Source: LMUY01 sp965199095 | GTDB taxonomy: Bacteria; Pseudomonadota; Alphaproteobacteria; Acetobacterales; Acetobacteraceae | Length of the DNA stretch: 64,000 nucleotides | Assembly: GCA_965199095.1 (NCBI GenBank) | Contig: CBDAQM010000004.1 | Coordinates: 310,001-374,000 of the forward strand | Reading direction: 5' to 3' | Shown here: positions 60,744-64,000 of the stretch, piece by piece | How positions within the stretch are numbered: the first letter of the stretch is position 1 | Layout of the letters: each line of letters opens with the position of its first letter | Translations under genes and position numbers: made by a program | The notes under the pieces: generated by a model | Databases searched by the model: none | Seen by the model: the letters and a program-made list of their open reading frames with translations, nothing else | What the model was told of the DNA's origin: nothing

Positions 60744-60852
60744 GGGCTAAAGCCCACCCTACGACTTCCTCTCGATAGGGGCGGTTTCATGGAATCGATC
60801 TACTAGAGGTTGGCTCCAGTGGCGGGCGGGCTGCAGGTTCGGGAGGGTCGGC

Positions 60853-61170
60853 TCAGCGCGGAGATCGGGTCTGCGCGAGTCGACCTGGCACATCAGCTTG
60901 GTCATAGAATACCGCCAGGACTGTGACAGGCGTGACGATAGTGTAGGCAAACCAGTATCGGCCTTCTATGATCCATTTTCGTCCTTGACGAGCCAGACCT
61001 GGATACGGACGCGGGGCTGGAAGTCCTTCATTTGGACGATGTTCTATCCGATCCAGAGCCCGCAGCACTGCTTTGGACAACGCGATGATTGCTTCTGGCC
61101 GGTGCTTCTTCTCATAGTGGGTCCGTAATGCGTCGAGTTGGTCCTCGGCATTCGGGCTGAGCTCGATCAA
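60853..61170 (-). CDS. ParE/RelE-type toxin
   Basis: A 105-residue toxin of the type II RelE/ParE family. It begins MIELSPNAEDQLDALRTHYE, followed by IIALSKAVLRALDRIEHRPN and the strand block WIIEGRYWFAYTIVTPVTVL then VFYDQADVP. It overlaps the antitoxin gene by 4 bp (ATGA), the usual antitoxin-first order. Targets may be gyrase (ParE) or mRNA (RelE), which sequence alone does not settle. Confidence 0.85.
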   Translation of the reverse strand: MIELSPNAEDQLDALRTHYEKKHRPEAIIALSKAVLRALDRIEHRPNEGLPAPRPYPGLARQGRKWIIEGRYWFAYTIVTPVTVLAVFYDQADVPGRLAQTRSPR

Positions 61171-61355
61171 GCCTTGGTGGCGACGACTGCCTTCCGAGCT
61201 TGGTTGGTTTGCAGACGAGCCAGGCTCTCTTGCATCCTGGCGAGCACTGGACCGACTGGAACCGTGCGGCCGGCGGCAAACTCAGCCTCCGCCCGGTCCA
61301 GGGCCTCAAGCCATGAGGCTGGTGGTGTGTCGGACGTGTCACTGACCTCATTCAT
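61167..61355 (-). CDS. Antitoxin partner of the ParE/RelE-type toxin
   Basis: A 62-residue acidic protein beginning MNEVSDTSDTPPASWLEALD, with an amphipathic helix (EAEFAAGRTVPVGPVLARMQ) like those in small antitoxins. It precedes the toxin gene with a 4-bp overlap. It is short and lacks an obvious DNA-binding fold, so autoregulation is uncertain. The gap 61356-61508 shows nothing more. Confidence 0.78.
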   Translation of the reverse strand: MNEVSDTSDTPPASWLEALDRAEAEFAAGRTVPVGPVLARMQESLARLQTNQARKAVVATKA

Positions 61356-61508
61356 CGCCGGAGACTAGCGCCAGTGGATCATGTGTCAAAGCCTCGCCTC
61401 TCATCCGCCTAAGCTTCTCCGCCGTCGCAGGGCAACGCCGCGCAACCCCGAGGCGGTAGCAAGAATTGAGTAGGCCGCGGCGAAATAGCTGGTCGACCGG
61501 ACGCCAGA

Positions 61509-61973
61509 TCAGATGTCGCGGCTGTAGTCGATGACGCTATAGCCGAGCGAGTGCGCGGTGTTGGCAAGGGCGGCATCCATCGTGATCAACGTCGGACTGA
61601 TACCGTTCAACGACATGGCGCACAGGTGCAGGATGCAAGCGTCCGTAACACCCAAGCCCTCGAATTCAGCTCGCAGGGCTCCATCGGCGCTGGGGATCGG
61701 GATTTCCGTGGCCGACGTGACAAGGACCTTGAACGCGTGCTGGATGGCAGATCGGGCAGGATTGGCGATTTGCCTGCAGAGGCTGGACACCTCTGCCACG
61801 ATGTGGGGTAGCAGCACGACCTCGTCAAACTGCCCGATAATGCCGACGAGCAAGTCAAAGTCCTCAGTTGAATACTGGTCCAGTCGTTTGTGGCGCCCGA
61901 TGTAGTCCCTGGAGGCTGAGCCGACGACGAGGAGCACCAAGAGGTTCGCGTCGAGGACGACCACCCCGTTCAT
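61509..61973 (-). CDS. PIN-domain protein (probable toxin ribonuclease)
   Basis: A 154-residue PIN-like protein. Acidic residues of the metal site are visible: Asp in VVVLDANLLVLLVVG near 8, Glu in LLPHIVAEVSSLC, Asp in LGVTDACIL and Asp in LITMDAALANTA. It ends LGYSVIDYSRDI, as in the family. It overlaps the partner gene upstream by 4 bp. A VapC-like RNase role is an inference. Confidence 0.75.
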   Translation of the reverse strand: MNGVVVLDANLLVLLVVGSASRDYIGRHKRLDQYSTEDFDLLVGIIGQFDEVVLLPHIVAEVSSLCRQIANPARSAIQHAFKVLVTSATEIPIPSADGALRAEFEGLGVTDACILHLCAMSLNGISPTLITMDAALANTAHSLGYSVIDYSRDI

Positions 61974-62266
61974 TCAGCGGCGTCGGCTTTCACGCGGTTC
62001 CGCATGGACAGCACCGTGCCGTCATCCGTCAACGTCAGGACTTTGTAGGAGCGCTTCAGCGGAGAAACTGCCCCAAGGTTCTCAAGGACTTCCTGGGCCC
62101 GGGTCCGTGGCGTGTTCCAAGGACGGGAAAAGCCCAACGTGATGATCCAATGGCCGGCCGACTGGATGTGCTCGATTTCTTCTAGGCCGAGATTGGTCAC
62201 TTGCTCATCGGCATAGATGTCGATGACGTATTTCTTTGCTGCTGCGATTGCTTCCTTGGCATCCAT
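61970..62266 (-). CDS. Putative partner/antitoxin of the PIN-domain protein
   Basis: A 98-residue protein starting at the ATG 62266 with GGAGG 5 bp upstream (earlier in-frame starts at 62278 ATG and 62284 GTG have no such site). AAKKYVIDIYADEQVTNLGL and EEIEHIQSAGHWIITLGFSR suggest a mixed alpha/beta fold. It is coupled to the PIN gene by ATGA overlap, and a palindrome lies before it. Whether it is an antitoxin is inference. It does not resemble the usual VapB folds. Confidence 0.6.
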   Translation of the reverse strand: MDAKEAIAAAKKYVIDIYADEQVTNLGLEEIEHIQSAGHWIITLGFSRPWNTPRTRAQEVLENLGAVSPLKRSYKVLTLTDDGTVLSMRNRVKADAAE

Positions 62267-62286
62267 CCCCGCCTCCATGATCACGA

Positions 62287-62298
62287 TATAGTACTATA
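62287..62298 (-). promoter_or_regulatory. Palindrome TATAGTACTATA, candidate operator
   Basis: A perfect 12-bp palindrome, TATAGTACTATA, with near-symmetrical flanks (CGA on the left, CG after one base on the right), lies 21 bp before the chosen start of the PIN-partner gene. This is the place for an operator of a self-regulated toxin-antitoxin pair. Confidence 0.5.
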
Positions 62299-62374
62299 CG
62301 ATCGGCTTGGGAGCAGGCCAGTGATGTCACCGACCCGCTGACACAATGCGGCAGCGCCGCTATATGCACCCGCA

Positions 62375-62635
62375 ATGACCGAGCCCGATCCGCGACGCCG
62401 TCGCATCCTGTTCCGTGCCACCCATCGCGGCACGCAAGAAACCGACCGCTTGATCGGCGGCTACGTCGCGCCCCGGCTGATGGGCTTCAGCGAGCCGGAA
62501 CTGGACGCGGTCGAGGCCATGATGGACCTGCCGGACCCTGACCTCGCCGACTGGCTGATGGGCCGCGTCCCCATCCCCGACGGCCCGCACGCGCCGTTGC
62601 TGCACGCCATGCGCGCCGCCGTGGCCGCCCGATGA
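62375..62635 (+). CDS. sdhE: Succinate dehydrogenase assembly factor SdhE
   Basis: An 86-residue member of the SdhE/SDHAF2 family, which helps insert FAD into succinate dehydrogenase and fumarate reductase. It begins MTEPDPRRRRILFRATHRGT. The conserved RGxxE motif is in HRGTQETD, and the C-terminal helices include LDAVEAMMDLPDPDLADWLM. It overlaps mfd by 4 bp (ATGA), as commonly found in alphaproteobacteria. Confidence 0.92.
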   Translation: MTEPDPRRRRILFRATHRGTQETDRLIGGYVAPRLMGFSEPELDAVEAMMDLPDPDLADWLMGRVPIPDGPHAPLLHAMRAAVAAR

Positions 62636-64000
62636 CCGCGGTCACCATCTACGGCGCGCCGGAGGGCTACGACGCGCTGCTGCTCGCGCGCCGCCGGGCG
62701 GAGCATACGGGCAGCGTCCTGCACGCCACGCGCGACGACACCCGCATGGCCCGGCTGCACGAGGCGCTCGCCTTCTTCGCGCCGGAGGTGGAGGTGCTGC
62801 GCTTCCCCGCCTGGGACTGCCTGCCCTATGACCGCGTGTCGCCCAACCCGGCCATCGTGTCCGAGCGGATCGCTTGCCTCGCCCGCCTGCTGGAACCGGC
62901 CGGGCGGCCGCGCATCGTGCTCACCACCGTCAACGCGCTGGTGCAGCGCGTGCCGCCTCGCGCGGTGTTCCTCGGCGCCAGCCTCACCGTGCGCACCGGC
63001 GGCTCGATCACGCCGGAGGCGCTGACCAGCTTCCTGGAGGCGAACGGCTACGGCCGCGCCGACACGGTGATGGAGCCGGGCGAATACGCCCTGCGCGGCG
63101 GCATCGTCGACATCTTCCCCGCCGGCGAGCCGGACCCCGTGCGGCTGGATTTGTTCGGCGAGGAGGTGGAGAGCATTCGCCGCTTCGACGCCACCACCCA
63201 GCGCTCCACCGACAAACTCGACCGGCTGGAGCTGCGGCCCGTGTCGGAAATCGCGCTGGACCCCGCCAGCATCAGCCGGTTCCGTGAGAGTTGGCGGGAG
63301 TTGTTCGGCCAGGACGCGGCCAAGGACCCGATCTACCACTCCATCTCCGACGGCCGCCGCCATCCTGGGATGGAGCATTGGGCGCCGCTGTTCCACGCCA
63401 CGATGGAAAACCTGCTGGACTACCTGCCGGAGGCCGCCGTCAGCTTCGATTCTCTGTCCAACGACGTCCTGGCGGCGCGGCTGGAGATGATCGCGGACCA
63501 TTTCGACGCCCGCAAGGCCGTGCCGCGCGACGGCGAGGTACCCTATCGTCCGCTGCCGCCCGGCCGGCTCTATCTGGACCGCACCGAGTGGGATGAGATG
63601 CTGTCCATGGGGCCGTTGTTCCAGTTCAGCCCTTATGGCAAGGCGGAGGGCGCCCAGGGCATCGACGCCGGCGGACGGCCCGGCGCGCTGTTCACCCAGG
63701 CCGGCACGCACGCCAATAGCGACGTGTTCAAGCAGCTTGCCGACCAGTCCGCCACCTGGGCGCGCGACCGCCGCCGCTGCGTCGTGGCCGCCTGGACCCG
63801 CGGCTCGCGCGAGCGCCTCGCCAGCCTGCTGCGCGAGAACGAGCTGAAGACCCATGTCGCGGAAACCTGGCAGAAGGTCCGCGTCGCGCCGCGCGACCAC
63901 GTCGTGCTGGTCACGCTGGGGGTCGAGCGCGGGTTCGTCGCGGACGATCTGGGCCTGGTGGGCGAGCAGGACCTGCTGGGCGAGCGCATCAGCCGCCCGG
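62632..64000 (+). CDS. mfd: Transcription-repair coupling factor Mfd (partial, C-terminus outside window)
   Basis: The first 456 codons of Mfd, the ATPase that removes stalled RNA polymerase and recruits UvrA for repair. The UvrB-like N-terminal module is visible: ALAFFAPEVEVLRFPAWDCL, PYDRVSPNPAIVSERIACLA, then YALRGGIVDIFPAGEPDPVR and LFGEEVESIRRFDATTQRS. RTEWDEMLSMGPLFQFSPYG marks the link region. The RNA polymerase interacting and helicase domains lie beyond the window. The ATG at 62632 overlaps the sdhE stop. Confidence 0.95.
   Translation, partial: MTAVTIYGAPEGYDALLLARRRAEHTGSVLHATRDDTRMARLHEALAFFAPEVEVLRFPAWDCLPYDRVSPNPAIVSERIACLARLLEPAGRPRIVLTTVNALVQRVPPRAVFLGASLTVRTGGSITPEALTSFLEANGYGRADTVMEPGEYALRGGIVDIFPAGEPDPVRLDLFGEEVESIRRFDATTQRSTDKLDRLELRPVSEIALDPASISRFRESWRELFGQDAAKDPIYHSISDGRRHPGMEHWAPLFHATMENLLDYLPEAAVSFDSLSNDVLAARLEMIADHFDARKAVPRDGEVPYRPLPPGRLYLDRTEWDEMLSMGPLFQFSPYGKAEGAQGIDAGGRPGALFTQAGTHANSDVFKQLADQSATWARDRRRCVVAAWTRGSRERLASLLRENELKTHVAETWQKVRVAPRDHVVLVTLGVERGFVADDLGLVGEQDLLGERISRP

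Larger units (their letters stand above)
59272..60806. repeat. Palindromic miniature element, split by IS4 insertion
   Basis: The outer parts (59272-59389 and 60756-60806) match the element at 34490-34661: left tip TACAGCGTTTTCATGAAACG, right tip ending GGTTTCATGGAATCGATC then TACTAG, with GGTGGGCT/AGCCCACC hairpins between. It is interrupted at GGGCTAAAGCCC by the insertion sequence. It follows recG directly. Confidence 0.8.

Noticed and set aside
1..64000. tRNA, rRNA or riboswitch genes
   Set aside because: Reading the intergenic regions showed no cloverleaf-like or conserved RNA sequence that I can support. A covariance-model search would be needed to exclude them.

Overview
The window is GC-rich chromosomal DNA of an alphaproteobacterium, most likely from the Acetobacteraceae/Rhodospirillales. 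That placement is an inference from the dense GC-rich coding, neighbourhoods such as hflK next to mrp and recG near sdhE-mfd, and the many alphaproteobacterial-type catabolic, ABC-transport and regulatory genes. I see no rRNA, tRNA or CRISPR array.

Layout. 1-6.5 kb: partial hflK, divergent mrp, a LysE exporter divergent from a MocR-type regulator, a polyprenyl diphosphate synthase, and a DUF2007 protein overlapping a TrmN6-like methyltransferase. 6.7-9.7 kb: class I ribonucleotide reductase operon nrdA-nrdB, preceded by two NrdR-like boxes exactly 31 bp apart. 9.8-22.7 kb: catabolic and peptidase genes (serine hydrolase, aminotransferase, Ldh-type dehydrogenase, SDR, solute-binding protein, gamma-glutamyltransferase, amidase, M29 aminopeptidase, cyclase). 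23 kb: a frameshifted RAYT transposase with its own REP repeats. 23.8-29.3 kb: a branched-chain-type (Liv) ABC transporter cluster, split by two small genes on the other strand. 30-44 kb: PEP mutase-like enzyme, two-component system, TetR-SDR pair with tandem operators, hydroxyacyl-CoA dehydrogenase, MFS transporter, sugar-acid dehydratase followed by an RraA remnant, LysR next to an extradiol-dioxygenase-like gene and DoxX, acyltransferase, ABC-F protein.

46-56 kb is the accessory island. On the minus strand lie an MmeI-like DNA methyltransferase, a DExH helicase and a GIY-YIG (T5orf172-type) nuclease, overlapping by 4-8 bp in one operon. I read this as a restriction/defence-type cassette. 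It is now broken. The methyltransferase carries an in-frame TAA, and the nuclease gene is split by a 3.69-kb composite transposon made of two nearly identical IS66-type elements around a small AT-richer cargo. An 8-bp target duplication (TAGACGAC) flanks the whole composite, and removing it restores one open 401-codon nuclease gene.

56-64 kb: a C-terminal serpin remnant, recG, then sdhE and partial mfd. The recG-sdhE gap is filled by a palindromic miniature element split by an IS4-family insertion (12-bp palindromic duplication GGGCTAAAGCCC), a ParE-type toxin-antitoxin pair and a PIN-domain protein with a partner.

Dispersed palindromic elements are a theme of the window. Their tips supply the stop codons of flanking genes in at least two places.
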